Below are positions 6,835 to 13,879 of a stretch of DNA of 21,939 nucleotides, one piece after another. A program made the position numbers and the translations under genes. The stretch comes from an uncultured bacterium. GTDB lineage: Bacteria > Verrucomicrobiota > Kiritimatiellia > RFP12 > UBA1067. The notes below the pieces were generated by a model. It saw only the letters and a list, made by a program, of their open reading frames with translations. It did not search any database and was not told where the DNA came from. Numbering within the stretch: position 1 is the stretch's first letter; the number at the start of each line of letters is the position of its first letter. The DNA is taken from contig URIT01000044.1 in NCBI GenBank assembly GCA_900547945.1, positions 1 through 21,939 of the forward strand. The letters run 5' to 3'.

Positions 6835-8703
6835 ATGAACACGCTGAAACGGATTTTCTTCCTTTCGTTCGCCTGGTCGTCCGCCGCCGCGTCGGCGCTG
6901 TCGCTTTCGGACTTCACGGCCGTCCACACGGCGCGCGTCACGCACGAGGGACCGAACCGGGTGCGGCTTGAACTGCCGAGCGCCGAATGGGACTGCGGGA
7001 TCCGCCTCCGGGCCGATCCGCCGCTCGACCTCTCGGGGGCTAGATGGCTTGCCGTCGATGTGGAGAACCTTTCAACCGCCCGTCCGGCGCGCCTCACGCT
7101 CCACGTCTCCGCCGCCGATGCGGGCGGGGATTCGGGCGACCACGCGACGGCGATCCTGAAGCGGAAGCGCAGCGCCAACACGGGCATCGGGCTCAACCCC
7201 GGCGAGAAGGGGACGATGCGCCTCCTGCTCGTCCACCCCGGTGTCTACGGCGCCCCGGCGACCGCGCGAGGACCCGCCGTCCTCGACACGGCGCACGTCA
7301 CCGAAATCGCCTTCAAGATGCAGTGGCCGTTCGAGGACGAGCGGGCGGACCTCGCCGACCTGCGCCTCTCGAACCTGCGCGTGGAGGGCGAACCGGACGC
7401 CGCGCGCTTCGTCCCGCCCGAAAAGTACCTTCCCTTCATCGACCGCTACGGGCAGTTTTCCCATGTCGGCTGGCGCTTCAAGATCACGTCGGACGCGGAG
7501 CTGCGGAACGACCTCGAAGCGGAGCGGACGCGCCTGCGTCCCGCGCCGGATGCCTGGGACCGCTTCGGCGGCTGGGCGAAGGGCCCCGCGCTCGCGGCGA
7601 CGGGACACTTCCGCGTGGAGCGGATAGACGGCCGGTGGTGGCTCGTCACGCCCGAGGGACACCTCTTCTTCTCGGTTGGGCTCGACGTGACGCGCATCAT
7701 GACGGACATCCCCAACGGCGCGCTCCATCCCGACTGGTACGAAGGGCCCGTACCCGCCGATGGACAGATGAAGTTCACCATCTGGAACCTTGAGAAGAAG
7801 TTCGGAAAGGCGGATTTCGCCCCGGACTACTATGACCTCGTCCTGCGGCGCTTCGACGCCTGGGGCCTCAACACCCTCGGCAACTGGAGCGCGCCGGAGC
7901 TCATGCTGCTTTCGCGCAAGCCGTATGTCGCGAGCGTCCTGGAGCGCGCAAAGGGCGTGAAGCGCCATCCGAAGTTCAACATCTACGACCTGGAGGACCC
8001 CGGCTTCGAGGCGAACATGCGCGCCGCCCTCCGCGCGCGGTTCCAGGCGGACGCGGCACTGCGGCATGCGGCGACGGACCCGATGTGCATCGGGTTCTTC
8101 GTCGACAACGAGCTGGCGTTCCAGAAGTGGATTCCCGAGGTGGGCGAGGCGCGGGCGCGTCCGGCGCTTGAACGCTACTTCCGCGTTTGTCGGGAGGAGC
8201 TGGCGCGGGCGGCGCCGGGGAAGCTCTACCTCGGGAGCCGCTTCGTCGGCTTCCGCCAGGCGGGGGTACTCTGGGACGCGGCGGCGCGGTCCTGCGACGT
8301 CATCACGGTCAATGCCTACGCGAACACGGTCTACAACCTCTCGGAGAAGATGTTCGCCCGCGACGTCGCGGCGCGTCCGATCCTCGTCGGCGAATTTCAC
8401 TTCGGCTGCCTGGACCGGGGAATGTTCAAGCCGGGGCTCGTTCCCGTCTGCGACCAGGCCGAACGCGGGCGTAGCTACGCGCGGTTCGTCGAGGGCTGTC
8501 TGCGGCATCCGCTCATCGTCGGTTGCCACTGGTTCCAGTACCGCGACCAGCCGCTCATCGGGCGCGGGGACGGCGAGGCGTACCAGATCGGATTCGTGGA
8601 CGTGTGCGACCGGCCCTACCCCGAACTCACCCGCGCCGCCCGCCGCGTCGGCGAAGCGCTCTACGAAACGCGCAGCGGCGGCGTCTGGCGTTCCCGGCCC
8701 TGA
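6835..8703 (+). CDS. secreted agarase-like (GH50-type, clan GH-A) glycoside hydrolase
   Basis: The protein has 622 residues and a signal peptide (MNTLKRIFFLSFAWSSAAASA). Residues ~22-200 form a beta-sandwich, carbohydrate-binding-like module. From ~255 a TIM-barrel catalytic domain begins with GHFRVERIDGRWWLVTPEGH and FFSVGLDVTRI, the hallmark entry of agarase/GH50-like proteins. It includes FDAWGLNTLGNWS. FFVDNELAF places a likely acid/base at E426, and ILVGEFHFG a likely nucleophile at E520, as in retaining clan GH-A enzymes. HWFQYRDQPLIGRGDGE and YQIGFVDVCDRPYPEL close the barrel. It presumably cleaves beta-glycosidic bonds outside the cytoplasm. The substrate is unknown: agarase-like annotation is common in PVC bacteria without proof of agar activity. 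It sits directly downstream of the secreted beta-helix protein. Confidence 0.82.
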   Translation: MNTLKRIFFLSFAWSSAAASALSLSDFTAVHTARVTHEGPNRVRLELPSAEWDCGIRLRADPPLDLSGARWLAVDVENLSTARPARLTLHVSAADAGGDSGDHATAILKRKRSANTGIGLNPGEKGTMRLLLVHPGVYGAPATARGPAVLDTAHVTEIAFKMQWPFEDERADLADLRLSNLRVEGEPDAARFVPPEKYLPFIDRYGQFSHVGWRFKITSDAELRNDLEAERTRLRPAPDAWDRFGGWAKGPALAATGHFRVERIDGRWWLVTPEGHLFFSVGLDVTRIMTDIPNGALHPDWYEGPVPADGQMKFTIWNLEKKFGKADFAPDYYDLVLRRFDAWGLNTLGNWSAPELMLLSRKPYVASVLERAKGVKRHPKFNIYDLEDPGFEANMRAALRARFQADAALRHAATDPMCIGFFVDNELAFQKWIPEVGEARARPALERYFRVCREELARAAPGKLYLGSRFVGFRQAGVLWDAAARSCDVITVNAYANTVYNLSEKMFARDVAARPILVGEFHFGCLDRGMFKPGLVPVCDQAERGRSYARFVEGCLRHPLIVGCHWFQYRDQPLIGRGDGEAYQIGFVDVCDRPYPELTRAARRVGEALYETRSGGVWRSRP

Positions 8704-8708
8704 GAACC

Positions 8709-8733
8709 GTCCCGTGTCCGCCGGCCACGGGAC
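8709..8733. terminator. stem-loop between the convergent glycoside hydrolase and clpC genes
   Basis: GTCCCGTG (8709-8716) and CACGGGAC (8726-8733) are a perfect 8-bp inverted repeat around a 9-base loop. It lies 6 bases after the glycoside hydrolase stop and 15 bases after the clpC stop on the other strand. The position fits a bidirectional terminator, but there is no T tract on either strand. Confidence 0.6.
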
Positions 8734-8748
8734 GTCAGTCCACGTGGC

Positions 8749-11253
8749 TCACCGCTCCTTCTTCGTCTGCCTGAAGACGAGGGCGGAGCCGTCCTTCTCG
8801 ACGGTGGCCCTGATGCGGCCCGGTCCGAAGGACTCGCGCAGCAGCAGGTCGGCAAGGGGATCCTCCACCCAGTGCTGCACGGCGCGGCGGAGCGGGCGGG
8901 CGCCCAGCGCGTCGTCCGCGCCCTTGGTGCAGAGGAAGTCCACGGCCTTCTTGTCGAGTTCGAGCGTCATGTCCCGCTCGGAGAGGCGGGCGCGGAGCTT
9001 GGCGAGTTCGAGGTCGAGGATGCGGGCGACGTCGTCGCGGTCGAGCTTCTTGAAGACGACGGTCTCGTCGAAACGGTTGAGGAGTTCGGGGCGGAAGGTA
9101 CGCTTCGCCTCGTCGAGGAGCTTGTCGCGCAGGGCCTCGTAGGAGGAGTTGGCCGTCTCCTGGGAGAAGCCGAAGGACTTGCCCTCGCGGGCGAAGTCGA
9201 AGCCGAGGTTTGCGGTGGCGATCACGATCGTGTTGCGGAAGTCGACCTGGCGGCCCTGTCCGTCGGTGAGGCGGCCGTCGTCCAGCAGCTGCAGCATCAT
9301 GTTCATGACGTCCGGGGAGGCCTTCTCGAACTCGTCGAAGAGGACGACCGAGTAGGGGCGGCGCCGGACGCGCTCGGTGAGCTGGCCGCCTTCGTCGTAG
9401 CCGACGTAGCCGGGAGGCGCGCCGACGAGGCGCGAACTCGTGAAGGCGGAGGAGAACTCCGTCATGTCGAGGGCGATGAGCGCCTTCGGGTCGCCGTAGA
9501 CCTTCTCCGCGAGCATCTTCGCGAGGAGGGTCTTGCCGACGCCGGTGGGGCCGAGGAAGAGGAACGAGCCGATGGGGCGCTTCGGATCGCCGAGGTTCGC
9601 GCGGGAGCGGCGCAGGGCACGGGCGATGGACTCGATGGCGGCGGCCTGGCCGACGACGGAGGCGTTCAGCTCCTTCTCGATGTTGAGGAGCTTGCCGGCG
9701 GTCGACTCGGTCATGCGCTCGACGGGGACGCCGGAGATCGAGGCGACGGTGGCGGCGATGTCGTCCGCCGTCACGTCCACCGTCTTCTCGGCGTGCTCGG
9801 CGCGCCAGGCCTTGATCTTCTCCTCCAGGGCGGCGCGGGCCGCGAGCTCGGCGTCGCGCCAGCGGGCGGCCTCCTCGAAGGCACTTGCCTGCACGGCGGC
9901 GTCCTTCTTCGCGTGGCAGTCGGCGATGGCCGCCTCGTCCGCCTTGAAGTCCGGCGGACGCACCGCCGTCTTGAGGCGCACGCGCGAGCCGGTCTCGTCG
10001 AGGGCGTCGATGGCCTTGTCCGGGAGGAGGCGCGCGGGCAGATAGCGGTTCGTGAGGGTGACGGCGGCGCGCAGGGCCTCGGGGGAGAACGTGACGTTGT
10101 GGTGTTCCTCGTAGCGCGGCGCGATGCCGGCGAGGATGGCGACGGTGTCGTCGACGGAGGGCTCGTTGACGAGGATGGACTGGAACCGGCGTTCGAGCGC
10201 GGCGTCCTTCTCGATGGACTTGTGGTATTCCTTGAGCGTCGTCGCGCCCACGACCTGCAGCTCGCCGCGCGCGAGGGTGGGCTTCAGGATGTTGGCGGCA
10301 TCCATCGCGCCCTCGGCGCCGCCGGCGCCGACGAGGGTGTGGATCTCGTCGAGGAAGAGGATCACGTTCTTCACGCGCTTCGTCTCCTCGATGAGCTGCT
10401 TGAGGCGTTCCTCGAACTGGCCGCGGTACTGCGTGCCGGCGACGACGCGGGCCATGTCGAGGGAGATGACGCGGCGGTCGCGCATGCGCTCGGGGACGTC
10501 GCCGACGGCGATGGCCTGGGCAAGGCCCTCGACGACGGCGGTCTTGCCGACGCCGGCCTCGCCGATGAGGACGGCGTTGTTCTTCGTGCGGCGGCAGAGG
10601 ACCTGGACGATGCGCTGGAGTTCGGTCTTGCGTCCGATGACGGGATCGAGCTCGCCCTTGCGCGCGAGGGCGGTGAGGTCGCGCCCGAACGTGTCGAGGG
10701 CGGGCGTCTTGTTCTTGCCCTTCTTGCCCTTCTGGCCCGCCGCGAGGGGATTCTCGGGCACGTCGTCGCCCGGTCCGGCCTCGCCGTCCTCATCGTCCGA
10801 CGGGGCGGCCTCCTCGTCGGCGTTTGGCGCGCCGGAGCCGGCGGCGATGAATTTCTCGGGCGTGAGGTCGTGTCCATAGAGGATCTGCGCGCCGACGGAC
10901 TCGCCCTCGCGCAGCATGGCGAGCACCATGTGTTCGGTGCCGACAAGTTCGCTGGAAAGGTGCGTGGCCTCGATCTTGGCGAGTTCCAGGATCTTCTTCG
11001 TCCGGGCAGTGAAGGGGATGTCGCCCACGACGCGCACGGCCTCGCCGCGCCCGATCATCGTTTCGAGCTGGAGGCGGAGCTGGTCGGGGTCGAGGTCGAG
11101 CCGTTCGAAACGGCGGCACGCCTCGCAGGTGGGAATGGCGAGGATCGAGCAGAGGATGTGCTCGGTCCCGACATAGGGGTGGTTGAAGTGGCAGGCCGCG
11201 GCAACGGCACCCTCAAGGGCGCGTTCGGCATTGGGCGTGTAGTCGATGCTCAT
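8749..11253 (-). CDS. clpC: ATP-dependent Clp protease ATPase subunit ClpC
   Basis: This 834-residue Hsp100 unfoldase feeds proteins to ClpP in the cytoplasm. The Clp N domain (1-~137) has both GTEH motifs (E31, E107), which correspond to the phospho-arginine-binding glutamates of Bacillus ClpC. An unusually acidic linker follows (~138-165, DEEAAPSDDEDGE). AAA1 has GEAGVGKT (K237). A UVR-like middle domain lies at ~430-480 (AFEEAARWRDAEL). AAA2 has GPTGVGKT (K574), with PPGYVGYDEGG and the Walker B VLFDEFEKA. A KSFGF loop (692-696) sits where ClpC carries its VGF ClpP-binding loop, so ClpP docking is probably retained. ATG at 11253 has no obvious Shine-Dalgarno and follows a 155-base AT-rich structured leader. 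It is last in the minus-strand block, after mcsA and the mcsB-like gene. Confidence 0.95.
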   Translation of the reverse strand: MSIDYTPNAERALEGAVAAACHFNHPYVGTEHILCSILAIPTCEACRRFERLDLDPDQLRLQLETMIGRGEAVRVVGDIPFTARTKKILELAKIEATHLSSELVGTEHMVLAMLREGESVGAQILYGHDLTPEKFIAAGSGAPNADEEAAPSDDEDGEAGPGDDVPENPLAAGQKGKKGKNKTPALDTFGRDLTALARKGELDPVIGRKTELQRIVQVLCRRTKNNAVLIGEAGVGKTAVVEGLAQAIAVGDVPERMRDRRVISLDMARVVAGTQYRGQFEERLKQLIEETKRVKNVILFLDEIHTLVGAGGAEGAMDAANILKPTLARGELQVVGATTLKEYHKSIEKDAALERRFQSILVNEPSVDDTVAILAGIAPRYEEHHNVTFSPEALRAAVTLTNRYLPARLLPDKAIDALDETGSRVRLKTAVRPPDFKADEAAIADCHAKKDAAVQASAFEEAARWRDAELAARAALEEKIKAWRAEHAEKTVDVTADDIAATVASISGVPVERMTESTAGKLLNIEKELNASVVGQAAAIESIARALRRSRANLGDPKRPIGSFLFLGPTGVGKTLLAKMLAEKVYGDPKALIALDMTEFSSAFTSSRLVGAPPGYVGYDEGGQLTERVRRRPYSVVLFDEFEKASPDVMNMMLQLLDDGRLTDGQGRQVDFRNTIVIATANLGFDFAREGKSFGFSQETANSSYEALRDKLLDEAKRTFRPELLNRFDETVVFKKLDRDDVARILDLELAKLRARLSERDMTLELDKKAVDFLCTKGADDALGARPLRRAVQHWVEDPLADLLLRESFGPGRIRATVEKDGSALVFRQTKKER

Positions 11254-11260
11254 GTTAAAT

Positions 11261-11334
11261 TAAGTCGCTTCGCTTTTGTAAAATTAAGTTGCTTCGCTTT
11301 AAGTAGTTAAGTAGTTAAGTCGCTTCGCGTTAAG
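11261..11334 (-). repeat. three TTAAGTCGCTTCGC-type units: GCGAAGC mini-hairpins in the clpC leader
   Basis: GCTTCGC occurs at 11267-11273, 11291-11297 and 11322-11328, each preceded by TTAAGTC, TTAAGTT or TTAAGTC. On the transcribed (minus-sense) strand each reads GCGAAGC followed by RACTTAA. GCGAAGC is known as an exceptionally stable DNA mini-hairpin (two G-C pairs closed by GAA). The units sit just upstream of the clpC start codon. Confidence 0.75.
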
Positions 11335-11399
11335 TCGTGCGTCAAACCATGAGGCTTAACTTAACTACTTAACTACTTAACTACTTAATCACTTAACCA
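11298..11399. repeat. octamer tandem repeats forming a long AT-rich inverted repeat (mcsB/clpC spacer)
   Basis: On the left, three units of the TTAAGTAG family lie at 11298-11321. On the right, 11360-11399 is five 8-base units in the opposite sense (CTTAACTA three times, then CTTAATCA and CTTAACCA). The 21 bases at 11299-11319 are perfectly complementary to 11360-11380, and equally to 11368-11388, so the RNA or DNA could fold into a long A-T-rich hairpin with a loop of 40-48 bases. This AT-rich block stands out sharply from the GC-rich surroundings and contains no ORF. A TTGACG hexamer (minus strand, 11345-11340) in the loop is a possible -35, but no good -10 follows at the right spacing. Confidence 0.85.
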
Positions 11400-11408
11400 A
11401 TTCCGGTG

Positions 11409-12263
11409 TCAGTTCAGCCATTTTTTTGCCAACGAATTGAAGTGGACGGTGGCGAAGCGGGCGTTGATGCGGTCGGCGAGGCGGGCATCGCGGGCGTCGC
11501 GCACGCGGTCGTCTTCGGCGGAACGGGGAGGGGGAAGTTCGGGCGTGTCGATCTGCTCGCGCATGAGCTTGAGCGTTTCGGCGCGCGTGATGCCGTCGAG
11601 GAAGCCCATCGAGGCGGCAAGCCGGATGGGCGAAAGCAGGTCGAGCAGTTCGCCGGGGGCGATGAGGCGGGCGCTGCGGAGGATGGCGAGGGCGCGGGAG
11701 AGGGCGTCCGCGAGGATGCGCGGGGTGTCCTCGACGAGGGCCTTGCGGGCGTTGTACTCCTGCCGGGCGAGGTCGTCGAAGAGGCGGCGGGCGCGGGCGA
11801 GCAGGTCGTGTTCGGTGACGCCGAGCGTGGCGGTGTTGCGCACGTGGAAGATGTGCGCCGCCTGGCGGATGCCGTCCTCCAGAATGCCGGAGGACTGGAA
11901 GCGGACGGCCTCCAGCGCGTTGAGGACGGGGGAGAGGTCGCCGATGAGGTGAAGGGCCTCCAGGTGGAACTCGCCGTCCACGCAGAGCGCCGTGCCGCAG
12001 TGCAGGGGATGGGGGGAGAGGTAGCCGAAGTCCGTATCCCAGGCGAAGGCGTGCTGTGCGGCGAGCTGCGCCTCGTCGGCGGCGAGGCGGGCGTAGGCGT
12101 CGGGAATGTCCTTGGTGGTGGACCAGTCCGAGGAGAGCGTCCAGGCGTCGTCGTCGCCGAAGGGCTTCCCGGCGGGGTTGCGCCACAGGAGGAGCGTGCC
12201 GCCGGAGAGGATGTCGGAAAGGCGGTAGCTGGGGGATTCGCCGGATTTGCGTCGTGCGTTCAC
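11409..12263 (-). CDS. McsB-like protein, phosphagen-kinase fold without active-site motifs (probable pseudokinase)
   Basis: The 284-residue protein aligns by eye with the C-terminal three quarters of McsB protein-arginine kinase. FAWDTDFGYLSPHPLHCGTAL matches the FAFDEELGYLTxCPTNVGTGL region. HIFHVRNTATLGVTEHDLL matches IFQISNQxTLGxSEEDI, and the ILRSARLIAPGELLDLLSPIRLA segment also fits. The enzyme's motifs are gone: there is no N-terminal SSRxRLARN block, the NEEDHLR position reads SSDWSTT, the LRASV position reads LCVDGEF, and the RGxYGEG position reads SSGILEDG. McsB is usually about 350 residues. GTG at 12263 is chosen because GTGA overlaps the mcsA stop by 4 bases; longer readings of the frame only shadow mcsA. 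It is probably a non-catalytic adaptor with McsA for ClpC (inference). Confidence 0.85.
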   Translation of the reverse strand: MNARRKSGESPSYRLSDILSGGTLLLWRNPAGKPFGDDDAWTLSSDWSTTKDIPDAYARLAADEAQLAAQHAFAWDTDFGYLSPHPLHCGTALCVDGEFHLEALHLIGDLSPVLNALEAVRFQSSGILEDGIRQAAHIFHVRNTATLGVTEHDLLARARRLFDDLARQEYNARKALVEDTPRILADALSRALAILRSARLIAPGELLDLLSPIRLAASMGFLDGITRAETLKLMREQIDTPELPPPRSAEDDRVRDARDARLADRINARFATVHFNSLAKKWLN

Positions 12264-12823
12264 GAGGCGGACTCCTTTCCGTGGTCGAGGGCGTCGAGTT
12301 GCCGCTTGAGGGCGGCGGCCCGGTGGAAGTCCTCGCGGGCGATGGCGGCCTTGAGGTCGCGTTCGAGGACGGCGCGCACGGCTCTGGCGTCCGGCAGACG
12401 GTCGATGGCCGGGGCCGCGCCGATGTGGGCGCGGCCGAACTCGGCGGACAGGAATTCCCGCCGGATCTGCCGTGCGAAGGTGCGCCAGCAGGCGGGGCAG
12501 CCGAGCCGACCGGCCTCCTTGAGCTTGTCCCACTTCGCGTGGCAGACGGGGCAGACGCGCCGCTCGTTCTCCTCGGCCTCGGCGACGCCCTTCATGAAGC
12601 CGAGCGTGGCCTTCACCAGTTCCTCCACGAAGGGCGGGGGCTCCTCGCCGGACGTCTTGATGACAGTTGATTTGGAGGAATCGGCGGACGTCTTCTTCTT
12701 CCGTCCGCCGTTTCGGATGGCGGCCGCGCACGCCGCGCAGACGTAGAGTTCCTTTTCCGCGCCGTCCTTCTTGACGGTGACGGCGGTGGTGGCGTCGGCC
12801 TGATGGCAGCGTTCACACTTCAT
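12260..12823 (-). CDS. mcsA: McsA-like zinc-finger/UVR protein, partner of McsB and ClpC
   Basis: The 187-residue protein has four CxxC knuckles (C3/C6, C29/C32, C91/C94, C109/C112), giving two zinc sites. The C-terminus is a UVR helix pair (~145-182, AIAREDFHRAAALKRQLDAL). This is the McsA layout. In Firmicutes McsA binds zinc, activates the McsB kinase and acts in CtsR/ClpC control. A lysine-rich, flexible segment (GRKKKTSADSSKS) separates the first two knuckles from the rest. ATG at 12823 begins one base after the stop codon of the rodZ-like gene, and its own stop overlaps the mcsB-like start, so all three are probably co-translated. No ctsR repressor gene lies in the window, unlike the Bacillus ctsR-mcsA-mcsB-clpC operon. 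Confidence 0.92.
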   Translation of the reverse strand: MKCERCHQADATTAVTVKKDGAEKELYVCAACAAAIRNGGRKKKTSADSSKSTVIKTSGEEPPPFVEELVKATLGFMKGVAEAEENERRVCPVCHAKWDKLKEAGRLGCPACWRTFARQIRREFLSAEFGRAHIGAAPAIDRLPDARAVRAVLERDLKAAIAREDFHRAAALKRQLDALDHGKESAS

Positions 12824-12824
12824 G

Positions 12825-13802
12825 TCAATCGATGTAGAGCGGGGGGATCTTCTGCCCCGTGGAACGGAGCTTGACGGGGGCGGTCTTCGCCGCCGGTTTC
12901 GAGGGGGACGCGTCGGTCTTCGCCGGGGTGGCCTGTTTCGGCGCGGCGGCCTGCGGCGTCGGGGCTGGAGGCTCGAACGTGCAGACGCCGCCCGCGCAGG
13001 ACGGATCAGACGCGGCAGGTGTCGTCATCTGGTAGAGCTTGACGCAGCCGAAGACGAGCAGGGCCAGCACCACGAGCGCGCCCACGGCGAGCAGGGCCTT
13101 GCGCCAGGTGCTGCGGGGAATGCCGCGCATCGACTGCACGACGCCGTGCGAGACGGACGAGAGGCTGCTGCGGAAGCGGTCCGATGCGCTCGGACGGTCG
13201 TCCTCGTAGGTGGGCGGAAGGAAGGGGGATTCCTCGTAGACGGGGGGCGTGGTCCGCGCAGGGGCCGGCACGGGCGGAACAGGGGCCGGCGCGGGCTGGT
13301 CGAAGAGGTCGAGGCCGCGCACGGCGGGCGGCGGCTCCACGGCGGGTGCGGGGGCGGTCTCCGGCGGCGGCTCCACGGGAAGGGGGGCGGGCATCGGCTC
13401 CGGCGGCGGCGCGGCGGGTGGAACGGGCATGACGCGGGGCGGCGGCTCGGAGATGGGAACGGGAGGAACGGGGGACGGCGGTTCAGGTGACGGTGTGGGC
13501 GGCACAGGCGGCGGCGCGGGCTCGGCCGCCACGGGAACGTCGCGCACATGGACGGTGGGGGCGCGGCGGCCCTCGTAGATGTCCATGAACTCGCGGATGA
13601 GGGGCTGGGGATCGAGGCCGACGCATTCGGCGAAAAGGCGGACGAATCCGCGACCGTAGATCGGCGCGGCGATGCGGTGGAAGTCCTCGTTCTCGATATC
13701 GTCGACGATCTGCACGAGGATGCGCGTCTCTGCGGCGACCTTGGACTGGGAGAGGCCCTTGGCTTCGCGGGCCTGGCGGAGGGTTTGACCGAGTGAACTC
13801 AT
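12825..13802 (-). CDS. RodZ-like membrane-anchored HTH protein with Pro-rich linker
   Basis: The protein has 325 residues. Residues 1-~75 form a Xre-type HTH of the RodZ/HTH_25 family (SLGQTLRQAREAKGLSQSKV and IYGRGFVRLFAECVGLDPQP; compare the family's Y-x-RG-F pattern). Residues ~85-185 are extremely Pro/Val/Glu-rich. One transmembrane helix lies at ~233-257 (ALLAVGALVVLALLVFGCVKL), giving a cytoplasmic N-terminus. Only ~70 disordered Ala/Pro/Thr/Lys-rich residues follow on the far side. RodZ links MreB to the membrane in rod-shaped cells and normally ends in a beta-sandwich (DUF4115), which I do not see here. The start is ATG at 13802, with an octamer-repeat spacer upstream. It lies one base from mcsA, so expression is probably coupled. 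Confidence 0.8.
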   Translation of the reverse strand: MSSLGQTLRQAREAKGLSQSKVAAETRILVQIVDDIENEDFHRIAAPIYGRGFVRLFAECVGLDPQPLIREFMDIYEGRRAPTVHVRDVPVAAEPAPPPVPPTPSPEPPSPVPPVPISEPPPRVMPVPPAAPPPEPMPAPLPVEPPPETAPAPAVEPPPAVRGLDLFDQPAPAPVPPVPAPARTTPPVYEESPFLPPTYEDDRPSASDRFRSSLSSVSHGVVQSMRGIPRSTWRKALLAVGALVVLALLVFGCVKLYQMTTPAASDPSCAGGVCTFEPPAPTPQAAAPKQATPAKTDASPSKPAAKTAPVKLRSTGQKIPPLYID

Positions 13803-13815
13803 GGCTCTTGCTGTG

Positions 13816-13855
13816 GTTAAGTGGTTAAGTAGTTAAGTGGTTGAGTGGTTGAGTT
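13816..13855. repeat. five tandem 8-bp units (GTTAAGTG family) in the ftsK/rodZ spacer
   Basis: The units are GTTAAGTG, GTTAAGTA, GTTAAGTG, GTTGAGTG and GTTGAGTT. The 77-base spacer (13803-13879) between ftsK and the rodZ-like gene consists mainly of this 40-base array. It is the same octamer family, with the same array length, as the right arm of the mcsB/clpC spacer. The array would lie in the 5' leader of the rodZ-like gene. Confidence 0.9.
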
Positions 13856-13879
13856 GCCGAAGGGGGAAGGGGGTGGGGA

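Noticed and set aside
8872..11310. 812-codon plus-strand frame opposite clpC
   Set aside because: Its Glu/Gly/Val/Asp-rich composition is the typical antisense shadow of a GC-rich gene, and ClpC on the other strand is unmistakable.
11261..11399. CRISPR array or IS end in the AT-rich spacer
   Set aside because: The units are 8 bases long and contiguous, without unique spacers; there is no cas or transposase gene and no target-site duplication is visible.
11254..11408. CIRCE-type (TTAGCACTC / GAGTGCTAA) heat-shock operator in the clpC leader
   Set aside because: The inverted repeat there is made of TTAAGTAG octamers and does not match CIRCE.
11409..12731. Longer 440-codon version of the McsB-like gene that might restore the missing N-terminal kinase motifs
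   Set aside because: The extra N-terminal codons overlap mcsA out of frame, are Arg/Pro-rich and contain no SSRxRLARN-type motif. The GTGA overlap at 12260-12263 is the natural start.
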